Shown here: one piece after another, positions 24,318 to 33,399 of the stretch
How positions within the stretch are numbered: the first letter of the stretch is position 1
Layout: each line of letters starts with the position of its first letter
Assembly (NCBI RefSeq): GCF_030811855.1
Contig: NZ_JAUSRN010000013.1
Location: forward strand, 122,212 to 186,211
Length of the DNA stretch: 64,000 bases
Direction of reading: 5' to 3'
Source: Variovorax paradoxus
GTDB lineage: Bacteria > Pseudomonadota > Gammaproteobacteria > Burkholderiales > Burkholderiaceae_C
Translations under genes and position numbers: made by a program
Notes under the pieces: generated by a model
The model's database searches: none
Seen by the model: the letters and a program-made list of their open reading frames with translations, nothing else
Told to the model about the DNA's origin: nothing

Positions 24318-26017
24318 GGGGCAGGGCCTTTCGCTGGAGCCACCGGATTGGGCACCTGCCGCGCATTCATCACGGCGTTGCGGTATGCCGCGGGCGCGTG
24401 CAGCCCTTCGGCGGTGATGAGCGCGTGGCGCATGACGGGGCCGGCCCACACCGTCAGTGCCACGCAAGCCGCGAGCAGGCCGGCCACCGGCAGCACTTCG
24501 AGCAAAGGCAGTGCAGGCATGGTGGGATGCGGCTGAGTCCAGAAATGGCGCATGCCGGTGCGGCTCAGTGCAATCAGCGCCAGGAAGCCTGAGGCGATCA
24601 GCAGCGCCAGAAAGATCCATGCGGCCGTGGAGGTGCCGCTGGTGACGAAGGCGCCCGACAGCATCGCGAACTTGCCGACGAAGCCCGAGAGCGGCGGCAG
24701 GCCGGCGAGCAGCAAGGTGCAGCCGATGAAGCTCAGGCCCAGGAACGCGACGCCGGCCGGAATGGCGCGGCCATAGAGCGCCTGTGCTTCGTCGTCGAGG
24801 TTCACGTCGTGGACCACGCGCAGGTCTTCCGCCAGGAAAGGCGCGTTGCCTGCCTGCTCATGCGGGGCGACGCTCAGGCCGGCGTTGCGCCAGCGCTCGA
24901 TCATGTCGATCAAAAGGAAGAAGGCGCTGACCGCAAGCGTGGAACTCAGCAGGTAGTAGAGCGCGCCGGCCCACACGGCCGGTTCGCCGAGGCCAATCGC
25001 CGCGATCAGCGTCCCGGCCGACACCAGCACGCTGAAGCCCGCAAGGTTCGAGAGCCGCTGCGTGCCCACGATGCCAAGGGCGCCCGCGAACAGGGTTGCC
25101 AGGCCGATTGCGATGAGCGCGGATTGCCCGAAGGCGGCGGAGCTGCCGGCATCGGGTGCGAAGAGCAGCGTCCACAGGCGCAGCAGGGTGTAGATGCCGA
25201 GCTTGGTCAAGAGCGCGAAGACGGCGCCCACCGGCGACACCGCCGCGCTGTACGCCGGCACCAGCCAGAAGTTGAGCGGCCAGGCGCCGGCCTTGGCGAA
25301 GAAGGCCGTCGCAAGGATGGCGGCGGCCGCATGCACGAGGCCGCGGTCGGCTGGCGTGAGCTCGGCGATGCGCATGCCGAGGTCGGCCATGTTGAGCGTG
25401 CCGGTTACGCCATAGAGCAGGGCCGCGCCAATCAGGAAGAGGGACGAAGCGGCCAGGTTGATCGCTATGTAGTGCAGCCCGGCCTGCACGCGCAGCCGTC
25501 CCGAACCGTGCAGCAGCAAGCCATAGGAGGCCGCGAGCATCACCTCGAAGAAGACGAACAGATTGAACAGGTCACCGGTCAGGAAGGCGCCGTTCAGGCC
25601 CATGAGCTGCAGCTGCAAGAGCGGATGGAAATGCACGCCTGCGCGGTCCCATCGCGAGGTGGAATAGATCGAGGCCGCGAAGGCGACCACGCCGGTGAGC
25701 GCCACCATCAGGGTCGACAACCGGTCGGCCACCAGCACGATGCCGAAGGGCGCGCGCCAGTTGCCGGGCAGATAGACGCCGATGGAGCCGGGCCCATCGC
25801 CGGTGTCGGGGGCGTTGACCCAGCGCAGCAGCGCCAGCGCCGCCAGCAGGCCCACCAGGCCCGAGACCACGCTCAGGGCCGACTTGGTGCGGCGGCGCCT
25901 TTCGCCGAGCAGCAGCATCAACGCAGCCGTGAGCAGCGGCACGAGGATCGGCACCGCCACAAGATGCGGCATGCTGAAGTCAAGCAGCCGGTCGAGCATT
26001 TGCATCACCGCCGTCAC
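24314..26017 (-). CDS. mnhD: Monovalent cation/H+ antiporter subunit D
   Basis: 567 residues, about 14 membrane helices, homologous to the proton-pumping subunits NuoM/NuoN of complex I. LFNLFVFFEVMLAASYGLL carries the key Glu in the fifth-helix region; the Lys-bearing segment FFAKAGAWPLNFWLVPAYSAAVSPVGA follows, as expected for ion translocation. It is coupled by overlapping codons to mnhC before it and mnhE after it. A charged loop of about 60 residues (ERWRNAGLSVAPHEQAGNAP) interrupts the C-terminal helices. Confidence 0.93.
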   Translation of the reverse strand: MTAVMQMLDRLLDFSMPHLVAVPILVPLLTAALMLLLGERRRRTKSALSVVSGLVGLLAALALLRWVNAPDTGDGPGSIGVYLPGNWRAPFGIVLVADRLSTLMVALTGVVAFAASIYSTSRWDRAGVHFHPLLQLQLMGLNGAFLTGDLFNLFVFFEVMLAASYGLLLHGSGRLRVQAGLHYIAINLAASSLFLIGAALLYGVTGTLNMADLGMRIAELTPADRGLVHAAAAILATAFFAKAGAWPLNFWLVPAYSAAVSPVGAVFALLTKLGIYTLLRLWTLLFAPDAGSSAAFGQSALIAIGLATLFAGALGIVGTQRLSNLAGFSVLVSAGTLIAAIGLGEPAVWAGALYYLLSSTLAVSAFFLLIDMIERWRNAGLSVAPHEQAGNAPFLAEDLRVVHDVNLDDEAQALYGRAIPAGVAFLGLSFIGCTLLLAGLPPLSGFVGKFAMLSGAFVTSGTSTAAWIFLALLIASGFLALIALSRTGMRHFWTQPHPTMPALPLLEVLPVAGLLAACVALTVWAGPVMRHALITAEGLHAPAAYRNAVMNARQVPNPVAPAKGPAP

Positions 26018-26367
26018 TCTGCTGCCTCCTGCCGCTCTTCACCGTCCACGTGGTCGGTTCCCGCGAGGCCGCGCGAAGCCAGCAGCACGACGAGGAACAA
26101 GGCCGTCATCGCAAACCCGATGACGATGGCCGTCAGCACCAAGGCCTGCGGCATCGGGTCGGCGGTGTTCGCCAGCGTGGCGGTGAAGCCCTTCACCAGC
26201 ACGGGTTCGCTGTCGAGCTTGAGCCGGCCCATGCTGAAGATGAACAGGTTGACGCCGTATGAGATGAGCGTGAGCCCCATGATCACCTGGAAGGTGCGGG
26301 GGCGCAGCAGCAGGTACACACCCGAGCCGGTGAGCACGCCGATGGCGAGTGCGAGCACGGCTTCCAT
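26014..26367 (-). CDS. mnhC: Monovalent cation/H+ antiporter subunit C
   Basis: 117 residues from the ATG at 26367, whose A is shared with the mnhA stop (TGATG). Three helices resemble NuoK: VYLLLRPRTFQVIMGLTLISYGVNLFIF and PMPQALVLTAIVIGFAMTALFL with the conserved Ala-Leu-Val-Leu-Thr-Ala-Ile-Val-Ile segment. The longer open frame upstream is a shadow of mnhA. It completes the complex-I-like membrane module with subunits A and D. Confidence 0.92.
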   Translation of the reverse strand: MEAVLALAIGVLTGSGVYLLLRPRTFQVIMGLTLISYGVNLFIFSMGRLKLDSEPVLVKGFTATLANTADPMPQALVLTAIVIGFAMTALFLVVLLASRGLAGTDHVDGEERQEAAE

Positions 26368-29309
26368 CAGTGCACGCCCTCCACAGCTTCGGCCTGCGCC
26401 ATTGCCTCTTTCTCGCGCTGCTCGTCGGCCCAACGGTGGCTGCGAATCGATTGGTGGGCCAGCGCGGTGAGGATCAACATGGTGGCGCCGAGCACCAGTG
26501 CGAACACGCCAATGTCGAAGAAGAGCGCGCTCGGCACGTGCAGCTCGCCCAGCACCGGAAGGTGCAAGTGCGCGGTGTGCGTGGTCATGAACGGATAGCC
26601 GACCAGCACTGCGCCCCCGCCGGTGGCCAGCGAAAACAGCAGGCCCATGGCGATCCAGCGGCGCGGGTAGATGCGCAGATGCTCTTCTACCCACTCGGTG
26701 CCGGAGACGATGAACTGCAGCAGCAGCGCCACCGACATCACCAGCCCCGCGACGAAGCCGCCGCCGGGTGCGTTGTGCCCGCGCATGAAGAAGTACACCG
26801 ACACCAGCACCGCAAGCGGCAGCAGTAGCCGCACCAGCACGGCCGGCACCATCAGGTAGCCCACGGCCGTATCCTTGGCGAGGCGCGGGTTCAAGAGGTC
26901 GCTGCTTCCATCGTCGGCCTGCGCGCGCTGCTGCACCGGCAGCGCCATCGATTCGCGCGCCGGCCGGAACCGGCGCAGCAGCGCATAGACCGTGAGCGCG
27001 ACCACGCCGAGCACGGTGATTTCGCCAAAGGTGTCGAACGCGCGGAAGTCCACCAGCATCACGTTGACCACGTTGGTGCCGCCGCCTTCGGTGAGGGCGC
27101 GTTCGAGAAAGAAGGGTGAGATGCTCTGCGGAAACTCGCGCGTCATCATCAGCCACGCCAGCGCCGCCATGCCGCTGCCGGCGGCCGTCGCCACCAGCAG
27201 GTCGCGCCCGCGTCGCCCCCAGGGCCGCAGCCGGGTGCGCGCGGACTGAACGGCGTCCTTGCTGCGCATCGGCAGCCAGCGCAGTCCGAGCAGGATCAGC
27301 ACCGTGGTCACGGCTTCGACCACGAGTTGCGTCAGCGCGAGGTCGGGCGCCGAGAACCAGATGTAGGTCACGCAGCAGACCAGCCCCGCGCCCGAAGCGA
27401 GCATCAGCGCGGCGAGCCGGTGGAACTTGGCCTGCCACGCCGAGGCCAGTGCGCAGACCCCGCCGATGAGCCAGGTCATGGCGAACATCGTGGAGAACGG
27501 CAACAGCTCGCGGGTGCCGCGCGCCACAGGTGCCGTATAGAGCGAAACCGCGGCGCCCGCGCCCGCCACCGCGATCAGCAGCAGCAACTGCACCTGCAGC
27601 CGCCGGGTGCCCAGCACGCGGCGGCTGCGCCGGCCGACTTCGCTGAGCTGCGCGAGCAGGTGCTCGAAGAAGGCCTGGCCGTCGAAGCGGTGCAGCAGCG
27701 GCGTGCGTTCGAGCTCGCCGCGTGCGCGGCGGCGGCGCTGCGACAGGTACAGCACCAAGCCGCCTGCCAGCGCCACGAAGCTCATCGCGAGCGGCAGGTT
27801 GAAGCCGTGCCATACGGCCAGGCTGTACTCGGGCAGCACACCGCCCACCACTGGCATGGCGGCGGCCGCGAGCAGCGCGCCGATGGACCAGGCCGGCGCC
27901 ACGCCGACCACCAGGCAGACCAGCACCAGCAACTCGACCGGCACGCGCATCCAGTGCGGCGGCTCGTGCGGCTGCCTCGGCACGTCGGGCTCGCACGGCG
28001 GACCGAAGAACACGTCGAACACGAAACGCGCCGAGTACGCCACGCTGAAGATGCCCGCGACGGTGGCGATGATCGGCAGGCTCACGTTGACCCAGGGCGT
28101 CGCCTGGATGAACACCGTCTCGGCAAAGAACATTTCCTTAGAGAGAAAGCCGTTGAGCAGCGGCACGCCGGCCATCGAGGCGCTGGCGATGATGGCCAGC
28201 GAGCCCGTGATCGGCATCAGTCGCAGCAGCCCGCTGAGCTTGCGGATGTCGCGCGTGCCGCTCTCGTGGTCGATGATGCCGGCGGCCATGAAGAGCGATG
28301 CCTTGAAGGTCGCGTGGTTCATGACGTGGAACACGGCCGCCACCGCGGCCAGTGGGCTGTTGAGGCCGAGCAGCAGGGTGATGAGCCCGAGGTGGGAAAT
28401 CGTCGAGTACGCGAGCAGCGCCTTCAGATCGCGCTGGAACATGGCCACGAAGCCGCCAAGCAGCAGCGTGATTGCGCCCGCGCCGCCAACCAGCCAGAAC
28501 CATTGCTCGGTTCCCGAGAGTACCGGCCACAGCCGCGCCATCAGGAACACGCCGAGCTTCACCATGGTGGCCGAATGCAGGTAGGCCGAGACGGGGGTCG
28601 GTGCCGCCATGGCGCGCGGCAGCCAGAAGTGGAACGGGAACTGCGCGCTCTTGGTGAAGGCGCCCAGCAGTATCAGCACCAGTGCGGCGGGATACAGCGC
28701 ATGTGCGCGAATGGCGTCGCCCGAGGCCAGCACCACGTCCAGGTCGTAGCTGCCGGCAATGCGGCCCAGCACCAGCGTGCCTGCCAGCAGGCAGAGTCCG
28801 CCGGCACCGGTGACGGTGAGCGCCATGCGCGCGCCGCGCCGCGCGTCGCGCCGGTGATGCCAGTAGCCGATCAAGAGAAACGAGAACAGGCTGGTGAGCT
28901 CCCAGAACAGCACCATCTGGATCAGGTTGCCCGAGAGCACCACGCCCACCATTGCGCCCATGAATGCGAGAAAGAAAGAGAAGAAGCGCGGCACCGGGTC
29001 GGAGGCCGACATGTAGTAGCGGGCGTAGAGCACCACCAGCGCGCCGATACCGAGCACGAGCATGCAGAACAGCCATGCAAAGCCGTCCATGCGGAACACG
29101 AGGTTGAGGCCGAGCTCCGGCAGCCACTCGATCTCCTGGCGCAGCACATTGCCGTGCGCGATCTGCGGAAAGAGCCATGCGGCCTGCAACGCGCAGCCCA
29201 GCGCAACGAGCCCCGCCAGCGTCGATTCCCGATTGCGCGCGTTCGACGGCATCAACGCGGCCAGCACGCTGGCAATGAATGGAAGAGCGACGAGGAAGAC
29301 CAGGGGCAT
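26367..29309 (-). CDS. mnhA: Monovalent cation/H+ antiporter, fused subunits A and B
   Basis: 980 residues, against about 800 for a free MnhA. The first 600 residues are NuoL-like (FLLIGYWHHRRDARRGARMAL, FHFWLPRAMAAPTPVSAYLHSATMVKLGVF, FHVMNHATFKASLFM); the MnhA-specific DUF4040 helices follow (residues about 640-740). From about residue 830 comes an MnhB domain (YFFMRGHNAPGGGFVAGLVMSVALLLQ), so A and B are one polypeptide, as in PhaAB systems. It is the first gene of the operon, transcribed mnhAB-C-D-E-F-G, and probably works in pH or Na+/K+ homeostasis. Confidence 0.93.
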   Translation of the reverse strand: MPLVFLVALPFIASVLAALMPSNARNRESTLAGLVALGCALQAAWLFPQIAHGNVLRQEIEWLPELGLNLVFRMDGFAWLFCMLVLGIGALVVLYARYYMSASDPVPRFFSFFLAFMGAMVGVVLSGNLIQMVLFWELTSLFSFLLIGYWHHRRDARRGARMALTVTGAGGLCLLAGTLVLGRIAGSYDLDVVLASGDAIRAHALYPAALVLILLGAFTKSAQFPFHFWLPRAMAAPTPVSAYLHSATMVKLGVFLMARLWPVLSGTEQWFWLVGGAGAITLLLGGFVAMFQRDLKALLAYSTISHLGLITLLLGLNSPLAAVAAVFHVMNHATFKASLFMAAGIIDHESGTRDIRKLSGLLRLMPITGSLAIIASASMAGVPLLNGFLSKEMFFAETVFIQATPWVNVSLPIIATVAGIFSVAYSARFVFDVFFGPPCEPDVPRQPHEPPHWMRVPVELLVLVCLVVGVAPAWSIGALLAAAAMPVVGGVLPEYSLAVWHGFNLPLAMSFVALAGGLVLYLSQRRRRARGELERTPLLHRFDGQAFFEHLLAQLSEVGRRSRRVLGTRRLQVQLLLLIAVAGAGAAVSLYTAPVARGTRELLPFSTMFAMTWLIGGVCALASAWQAKFHRLAALMLASGAGLVCCVTYIWFSAPDLALTQLVVEAVTTVLILLGLRWLPMRSKDAVQSARTRLRPWGRRGRDLLVATAAGSGMAALAWLMMTREFPQSISPFFLERALTEGGGTNVVNVMLVDFRAFDTFGEITVLGVVALTVYALLRRFRPARESMALPVQQRAQADDGSSDLLNPRLAKDTAVGYLMVPAVLVRLLLPLAVLVSVYFFMRGHNAPGGGFVAGLVMSVALLLQFIVSGTEWVEEHLRIYPRRWIAMGLLFSLATGGGAVLVGYPFMTTHTAHLHLPVLGELHVPSALFFDIGVFALVLGATMLILTALAHQSIRSHRWADEQREKEAMAQAEAVEGVH

Positions 29310-29385
29310 TGCGATCGATTCTATCGACCGGCCCTCTGGTGGACCTTGGTCATAACCGCAGGGTAGCGGGCGTTATCGGAGGCTT

Positions 29386-29763
29386 TTAGCCCGAGAAGGA
29401 CTGCACGGTTCGCAGGCCGAGCCACGTCATGCACAGCGACCCGCCCAGGTGCAGGGCCACGGTGCCCAGCGCAAGGCCGAGCCTTCCGTTCATCAGCATT
29501 CCGACGACCTCGGCGGAGAAGCTGGAAAAGGTGGTGAGCGTGCCGAGGAACCCGGTAATGACCATGAGCCGCCAAGCGGGGTCGATGTCGGGAAGTCCGT
29601 TGAAGACGCCGATAGCCACGCCGATCAGGTAACCGCCGATGAGGTTGACTGCGAGCGTGCCCCAGGGGAGCGCGCTGCCTGGGTTGAGCCAGAGCGCGAA
29701 GCCCCAGCGCATGAGGGCGCCGACGCAGGCGGCGAGGCAGATGACGAAGGCGTTCAGCAGCAT
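29386..29763 (-). CDS. crcB: Fluoride exporter CrcB/Fluc
   Basis: 125 residues, four membrane helices. Family motifs are GALMRWGFALWL, WGTLAVNLIGGYLIG (central Asn) and TGFLGTLTTFSSFSAE with the Phe-box phenylalanines and the Thr/Ser track. It forms dual-topology dimers that let fluoride leave the cytoplasm. The ATG at 29763 lies 24 bases after the TRAP permease stop, so it may be cotranscribed with that operon. No fluoride riboswitch can be placed in such a short gap. Confidence 0.93.
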   Translation of the reverse strand: MLLNAFVICLAACVGALMRWGFALWLNPGSALPWGTLAVNLIGGYLIGVAIGVFNGLPDIDPAWRLMVITGFLGTLTTFSSFSAEVVGMLMNGRLGLALGTVALHLGGSLCMTWLGLRTVQSFSG

Positions 29764-29786
29764 GGCGGCGATTATCCGCAGGCCGC

Positions 29787-31100
29787 TTACTTTTCTTTGC
29801 CCATCACGACATCGGGCAAGATCGTCACGATGCTCGGGAACAGAGTGATCAGCACGATGCACAGCACCAGGCAGAAGAAGAACGGAATGGCCGCCTTGGC
29901 GATCACGTTGCTGTCTTTGCCGGTCATGTTCTGCAGCACGAAAAGGTTGAAGCCCACCGGCGGTGTGACCTCGGCGATCTCGACCAGCAGCACGATGAAG
30001 ATGCCGAACCAGATCAGGTCGAAACCGGCTTTCTGGATCATCGGCAGCACCACCGCGCTGGTCAGCACGATCATCGAGATGCCGTCGAGCGCCGTGCCCA
30101 GCACCAGGTACACCGCCACCAGCGCTCCGATGAGCGCATAGGGCGAGAGATGCATGCTGTCGACCCACTCGGCCAGCTCGCGTGGAATGCCCGTGAAGGC
30201 CATGGTCTTGGTGAGGAAGGCGGCGCCGGCCAGGATGAACATGATCATGCAACTGGTGCGCGTGGCACCCATGATTCCCTCCTTGAAATTCTTCCAGGTG
30301 AGGCTCTTGCCCCACGCCGCGATGCCCAGCGACCCCAGCACGCCGAAGGCGGCGCATTCGGTGGCCGTGGCCCAGCCTGCCACCAGCACCCAGACGATGA
30401 AGACGATCAGCAGCGCGCACGGAATGAGGTTGCCGGAGAGCCGGATCTTTTCCCTGAAGGTGGTCGGCGGATCGGCGGGCGGTACCTGGTCCGGGTTGCG
30501 CAGGCTCCACCAGCCGATGTAGCCCGAAAACAGCAGCATCAGCAGGAAACCCGGCAGGAAGCCGGCCAGGAAGATGCGGATGATCGAGGCATCGGCCGCC
30601 ACGGCGTAAACCACCATCGTGATCGACGGCGGAATCAGGATGCCCAGCGTGCCGGCGGTGGCAAGCGAGCCGATGGCCAGCTTCTCGTTGTAGCCACGGC
30701 GCTTGAGTTCGGGCAGCGCCACCTTCGCGATGGTCGCGCAGGTGGCGGCTGACGAGCCCGAGACCGAGCCGAACACGCCGCAGCCGAGAATGGTGGTGTG
30801 CATCAGCCGGCCGGGCACACGGTTGAGCCAGGGGCGCAGGCCCTCGAACATCTCTTCGCTGAGCTTGGTGCGAAAGAGAATTTCGCCCATCCAGATGAAG
30901 AGAGGCAGCGCCGCCAGCTCCCAGCTCGCATTACTTTCCCAGAAGGCCGAAAACAGGTTCTTTCCCGGCAGCGTGTTGGTGAAGAAGGCTTGGCCGACCC
31001 AGCCCACAATGGCCAGCGTCATTGCGATCCACACGCCCCCCGCTAGCAACAACAGCATGATGGCGAGCAGCAACGCGCCCATCCAGAGGTTTTCGAACAT
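29787..31100 (-). CDS. TRAP transporter large permease (DctM family)
   Basis: 437 residues, about 12 membrane helices. GCGVFGSVSGSSAATCATIAKVALPELKRRGY and AGTLGILIPPSITMVVYA are diagnostic for the large membrane subunit of TRAP transporters, which use the sodium gradient to import organic acids. It follows the DctQ-type gene by 21 bases and the DctP-type gene further upstream. Substrate is unknown; the tripartite set points to a carboxylate such as an oxo or hydroxy acid. Confidence 0.93.
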   Translation of the reverse strand: MFENLWMGALLLAIMLLLLAGGVWIAMTLAIVGWVGQAFFTNTLPGKNLFSAFWESNASWELAALPLFIWMGEILFRTKLSEEMFEGLRPWLNRVPGRLMHTTILGCGVFGSVSGSSAATCATIAKVALPELKRRGYNEKLAIGSLATAGTLGILIPPSITMVVYAVAADASIIRIFLAGFLPGFLLMLLFSGYIGWWSLRNPDQVPPADPPTTFREKIRLSGNLIPCALLIVFIVWVLVAGWATATECAAFGVLGSLGIAAWGKSLTWKNFKEGIMGATRTSCMIMFILAGAAFLTKTMAFTGIPRELAEWVDSMHLSPYALIGALVAVYLVLGTALDGISMIVLTSAVVLPMIQKAGFDLIWFGIFIVLLVEIAEVTPPVGFNLFVLQNMTGKDSNVIAKAAIPFFFCLVLCIVLITLFPSIVTILPDVVMGKEK

Positions 31101-31121
31101 CGGTGTCTTTGTTGTTGTGGT

Positions 31122-31655
31122 TCAGACGTCGGAAGAGAAGTCGCCCGCGGCGTGGCGTTCTTCGATGGCGCGCTGGTAGCTCGGCTTCTCGCCGCGTACC
31201 ACGCCCACCAGTTCATCGACCATGGCAATCAGCAGCAACCAGCAGCCAATCACGAAGGTCGATTGCGGAATCCAGATCGGGATGACGACGAGGCCCGTTG
31301 CCATTTCGGCGAACTCGTAGCTCTCGTAGGTGAAGCTGGTGGCCCAGTAGGTGAGGTAGGCCACCGACACCGACGCAATCAACAGGCACACCACGTCGAG
31401 CACGCGCCGCACCTTGGCGGGCACGGCATCGAGCAGCAGCGTCACACGCACGAAGTCGCCGTGCCGGAAGGCATGTGCCATTGCAAAGAACGCGGCGGCG
31501 GCGCACAGCCACGCCACCACGTCGTTGAGCCCGCTCACGTGCCAGTTCATCTGGCGGCCCACGCCGGCCAGGATCATCAGCACGAAGATCAGGAACACGC
31601 AAAAGGCGCCGAGCGCGCCTGCGCCGTCGTACAGGCGGTCGAGAAAGCGGCGCAC
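31122..31655 (-). CDS. TRAP transporter small permease (DctQ family)
   Basis: 177 residues with four helices (FCVFLIFVLMILAGVGRQM, VAWLCAAAAFFAMAHAFRHGDFVRVTLL, VVCLLIASVSVAYLTYWA, TFVIGCWLLLIAMVDELV). The HAFRHGDFVRV segment is the usual small-subunit motif. It pairs with the DctM permease and the DctP receptor encoded beside it. Gene order P-Q-M and close spacing make it one operon. Confidence 0.9.
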   Translation of the reverse strand: MRRFLDRLYDGAGALGAFCVFLIFVLMILAGVGRQMNWHVSGLNDVVAWLCAAAAFFAMAHAFRHGDFVRVTLLLDAVPAKVRRVLDVVCLLIASVSVAYLTYWATSFTYESYEFAEMATGLVVIPIWIPQSTFVIGCWLLLIAMVDELVGVVRGEKPSYQRAIEERHAAGDFSSDV

Positions 31656-31699
31656 GGCTCAGGGCTCCCGCGTGGCGCGTGAGGGTCGAAGCAGCTTCG

Positions 31700-32668
31700 T
31701 CATTTCTTCTTGTAGGCTTCGATGATGGCCGCACCTTCGGGGCCGGCGGCCTTGAGCCAGTCGGCCTGCATGATGCCGCCGACCTGGCGCATATCGGCGT
31801 CGAGCTTGGCCGAGGGCTTGTGAACCTTCATGCCGCGCTCGACCAGCAGGCGCTTGTATTCGTCGTTCTTCTCCTGTGCGATTTTCCAGCCGCGGGCTTC
31901 GGCATCAGCCGCGGCCTTGGTGACGGCGGCCTTGGTAGTGGCGTCGAGCGCATCGAAGGCCTTGGCATTGACGAGGATCGCGTTCTTCGGAATCCAGGCC
32001 TGGGTGTCGTAGAAGTTCTTGATGTGCTCGTAGGTCTTGGTGTCGTAGCCGGTGGAGCCGGAGCTCATGTAGCTTTCGATCACACCAGTGGCCATGGCGG
32101 CGCTGAGTTCGGCCTGCTGAATTTGCACCGGCTGCGCGCCGATCAGTTCGGCGATCTTTGCGGTGGCGGGGCTGTACGCGCGCCACTTGATGCCGCGCAG
32201 GTCGGCCACCGAGCTGATCTCCTTCTTGGAATAGATGCCCTGCGGCGCCCATGGCACCATGAACAGCACCTTGATGCCTTGCGCGGCAAGCAGCTTTTCC
32301 ATGGCGGGCTTGGAGGCCTCGTAGAGCTTCTTTGCTTCGGGGTAGGTGGTCGCGAGGAAAGGAACGCCGTCGAGCGCGTAGATCGGGTTCTCGTTCGCGT
32401 AGTTGGCCAGCAGGATCTCGCCGGCCTGTGCCTGGCCGCTTTGCACTGCGCGCTTGATTTCGGGCGCCTTGAACAGGGACGCGTTGGCATGCACCGTGAT
32501 CTTGACCTTGCCGCCGGTGGCGGCGTCCACGTCTTTTGCAAACTGCGTGATGTTTTCGGTGTGATAGTTGGTCGCTGGGTAGGCGGTGGGCAGATCCCAC
32601 TTGGTTTGCGCGAAGGCTGCAGCACCGAGGGTGAGGCCGGCCAGGGCAATGCCGAACTTGTGATTCAT
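31700..32668 (-). CDS. TRAP transporter substrate-binding protein (DctP family)
   Basis: 322 residues from the ATG at 32668, which starts a signal peptide (MNHKFGIALAGLTLGAAAFAQ). The longer open frame upstream runs through the terminator region and is not used. The mature protein shows NITQFAKDVDAATGGKVKITVHANASL, and IKWRAYSPATAKIAELIGAQPVQIQQAELSAAMATGVIESYM holds the Arg that binds the substrate carboxylate in this family. It is the first gene of dctPQM. The ligand cannot be named. Confidence 0.92.
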   Translation of the reverse strand: MNHKFGIALAGLTLGAAAFAQTKWDLPTAYPATNYHTENITQFAKDVDAATGGKVKITVHANASLFKAPEIKRAVQSGQAQAGEILLANYANENPIYALDGVPFLATTYPEAKKLYEASKPAMEKLLAAQGIKVLFMVPWAPQGIYSKKEISSVADLRGIKWRAYSPATAKIAELIGAQPVQIQQAELSAAMATGVIESYMSSGSTGYDTKTYEHIKNFYDTQAWIPKNAILVNAKAFDALDATTKAAVTKAAADAEARGWKIAQEKNDEYKRLLVERGMKVHKPSAKLDADMRQVGGIMQADWLKAAGPEGAAIIEAYKKK

Positions 32669-32793
32669 GAGCGCTCCGGGACGATGAGAGTGAAAACGGA
32701 AACGAGCATACGTGCAAATTCCGGGCCACTCCTGAGGCATTTCCCTGCCACGGGGCGCCGCGTGGCAACACTGTCCGGTGCTTCGGCCCACGT

Positions 32794-32819
32794 AAAAAAA
32801 CCGCCTCGAGGGCGGTTTT
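32794..32819 (-). terminator. Rho-independent terminator after the ComEA-like gene
   Basis: On the minus strand CCGCC-CTCGA-GGCGG is followed by seven T; A-rich sequence on the other side makes it usable in both directions. It lies between the ComEA-like stop at 32893 and the dctP start. Confidence 0.85.
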
Positions 32820-32892
32820 GCTTTGAGCTGCCAACGGTCTGCGGATGCGGGACCGGGCAACTGGCTTGTGGCCGTTCGCTATCGCCTTTCGG

Positions 32893-33255
32893 TCAGGGCT
32901 TGGCTGGCTTCGCATCGGCAGCAACGGGGGCTGCCTTGACGGGCTTTGCGGCCTTGTCGGCCTTGACGGCTGCCGGTGCGCTGGCTTGGCCACCGAATGC
33001 CTGGCCATTGACCGTGAGTCCTTCGGCCGACAGCTTCTCGGCCTTCTTTTCCTTCACGCCCTTGATGCGCTGCATGAAGTCGGGCCAATCCTTGAACTCG
33101 CCCGTCTTTCGCGCATCGAGAATGCGCTTGGACATGGCCGGGCCGATGCCCTTGATGCCATCGAGATCGGCGGCGGTGCCCTTGTTGACATCGACGGCAG
33201 CGAACGAAGCAGCCGCAAACAGCATGACCAGCGTGGCCAGAATTTTCTTCAGCAT
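32893..33255 (-). CDS. Helix-hairpin-helix protein, ComEA-like, exported
   Basis: 120 residues from the ATG at 33255. A signal peptide (MLKKILATLVMLFAAASFA) precedes VDVNKGTAADLDGIKGIGPAMSKRILDARKTGEFKDWPDFMQRIKGVKEKKAEKL, whose two helix-hairpin-helix motifs bind DNA backbone in ComEA/ComE1 proteins of competence systems. The C-terminal 40 residues are an Ala/Lys/Pro-rich tail. It stands alone between lapB and the TRAP operon with its own terminator. A role in periplasmic DNA capture is inferred from the family. Confidence 0.85.
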   Translation of the reverse strand: MLKKILATLVMLFAAASFAAVDVNKGTAADLDGIKGIGPAMSKRILDARKTGEFKDWPDFMQRIKGVKEKKAEKLSAEGLTVNGQAFGGQASAPAAVKADKAAKPVKAAPVAADAKPAKP

Positions 33256-33373
33256 GATTTCAAACTCCCTAGTTGTTGATTTCGTTTGCCGACAACTCGC
33301 CGGCTCGCGTTCAACGAATACAGGGAAAAAGGCGTTGACGGCGCGGCATGCCGCAACGACGCTGGTCACCATT

Positions 33374-33394
33374 GTTCCGAAACATGTTCGGAAC
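33374..33394. other. Perfect 8-bp inverted repeat after lapB
   Basis: GTTCCGAA at 33374-33381 and TTCGGAAC at 33387-33394, separated by ACATG, lie just downstream of the lapB stop and 119 bases upstream of the comEA-like start. No T-run follows on either strand, so it may be an operator for the ComEA-like gene or a weak 3' hairpin. Confidence 0.4.
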
Positions 33395-33399
33395 GTTGC

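Noticed and set aside
27327..29366. 679-codon plus-strand frame opposite mnhA
   Set aside because: Very rich in Gln, Arg and His with no domain; mnhA on the other strand is certain.
29764..29786. Fluoride riboswitch before crcB
   Set aside because: Only 23 bases separate crcB from the preceding stop; too short for the aptamer.
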